A stretch of 7,021 nt of DNA from UBA4615 sp044360485 (lineage in GTDB: Bacteria > Pseudomonadota > Gammaproteobacteria > Burkholderiales > Burkholderiaceae_E). Shown piece after piece: positions 6,562-7,021 of this stretch (positions within the stretch are counted from its first letter, which is position 1; each line of letters opens with the position of its first letter). The stretch spans positions 1 through 7,021 of the forward strand of contig JBIKKG010000180.1 of NCBI GenBank assembly GCA_044360485.1, read 5' to 3'. Below the pieces are notes generated by a model. That model had not been told where the DNA came from. It ran no database searches and saw only the letters and a program-made list of their open reading frames with translations. The position numbers and the translations under genes were made by a program.

Positions 6562-7021
6562 TCAGCGAGCGGCGGCCGCAGCGGCTTGCGCGGCCACCTC
6601 TGCAGCGAAGTCGGACTGCTTTTTCTCGATGCCCTCACCCACCACATACAACGTGAACGCATGCACTTTCGCCGCGCGCGCCTTCAGCAGTTGCTCCACC
6701 GTTTGCTTGTCGTCCTTGACGAACGGCTGGCCCAGCAGCGTGACCTCTTTCAGGTACTTCTGCACCGTGCCTTCGACCATCTTGGCAATGATGTCGGCAG
6801 GCTTGCCGGATTCGGCCGCCTTTTGCGTGGCAATGGAGCGCTCTTTTTCGATCAGATCGTCGGGCACGCCGGACCGGTCGAGGGACACCGGCTTGGAGGC
6901 TGCGATCTGCATGGCCAGGTCTTTGCCAAGGGCTTCATCGCCGCCTTCGATATCGACCAGCACGCCGATACGCGAGCCGCCGTGCACGTAACTCAGCACC
7001 TTGCCCTGGGCCGCCACGCGC
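6562..7021 (-). CDS. tsf: Translation elongation factor Ts, C-terminal part (5' end outside window)
   Basis: EF-Ts is the guanine-nucleotide exchange factor that recycles EF-Tu-GDP to EF-Tu-GTP. The last 152 residues are visible, roughly half of a typical protein; the N-terminal UBA-like domain and the TDFV-type core motif lie beyond the right edge. Landmarks in order are SYVHGGSRIGVLVDIEG, DLAMQIAASKP, SGKPADIIAKMVEG, LLGQPFVKDDKQTVEQLLK and VGEGIEKKQSDFAAEVAAQ, matching the E. coli C-terminal half closely. The tail is an alanine-rich run ending in Arg. The frame is open to the edge: a GTG at 7017 is internal, not the start, because the codon before it already aligns with the family. The gene normally follows rpsB, which would be to the right. 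A terminator-like hairpin follows the stop. Confidence 0.97.
   Translation of the reverse strand, partial: RVAAQGKVLSYVHGGSRIGVLVDIEGGDEALGKDLAMQIAASKPVSLDRSGVPDDLIEKERSIATQKAAESGKPADIIAKMVEGTVQKYLKEVTLLGQPFVKDDKQTVEQLLKARAAKVHAFTLYVVGEGIEKKQSDFAAEVAAQAAAAAAR

Noticed and set aside
6375..6662. N-terminal extension of PyrH by 96 residues
   Set aside because: The frame is merely open upstream. It runs through the hairpins and overlaps tsf in another frame, while the start at 6374 gives the normal family length and N-terminus.
1..7021. Mobile element, CRISPR array, defence or other accessory system
   Set aside because: Every stretch over 200 bp is covered by a conserved housekeeping gene. I saw no transposase, integrase, repeat-spacer pattern, tRNA or attachment site.

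Overview
The window is a compact, single-strand block of housekeeping genes from a Gram-negative bacterium with high GC content. All eight genes lie on the minus strand, so transcription runs from the right edge (7021) to the left edge (1). In that order they are tsf (5' end cut off), pyrH, frr, uppS, cdsA, dxr, rseP and bamA (3' end cut off). This gene order is well known from proteobacteria. Protein details such as the BamA POTRA sequence, the two-PDZ RseP and the PyrH/Frr pair fit a betaproteobacterium. That placement is by recognition only, and I cannot assign an order or genus.

Right part (about 5068-7021) covers translation and nucleotides. It holds the C-terminal half of elongation factor Ts, then a 187-bp gap with strong RNA secondary structure, then UMP kinase and ribosome recycling factor, 17 bp apart. 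Middle part (2214-5018) covers lipid precursors. Undecaprenyl diphosphate synthase, CDP-diacylglycerol synthase and DXP reductoisomerase are packed with gaps of 14 bp or less. Left part (1-2217) covers envelope quality control and assembly. The site-2 protease RseP overlaps dxr by four bases (ATGA), and the outer-membrane assembly protein BamA follows after 42 bp behind a good Shine-Dalgarno sequence.

The genes fit together functionally. Dxr starts the committed MEP isoprenoid pathway, whose products UppS converts to undecaprenyl diphosphate, the carrier lipid for peptidoglycan and O-antigen. CdsA makes the liponucleotide for phospholipids. RseP and BamA monitor and build the outer membrane. 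PyrH supplies UDP for UTP/CTP, which CdsA uses. From pyrH to bamA I see no terminator and no convincing promoter, so one long transcript is likely.

I found no mobile element, CRISPR array, tRNA/rRNA gene, prophage trace or foreign-looking gene. The only structure not explained by coding is in the tsf-pyrH gap: a terminator-like hairpin with two alternative pairings followed by six U, then a separate long stem-loop in the pyrH leader. Minor points are a possible 11-codon mini-ORF abutting uppS, a shared nonamer before the frr and pyrH starts, and an ambiguous cdsA start. I do not see evidence of an undescribed system here.
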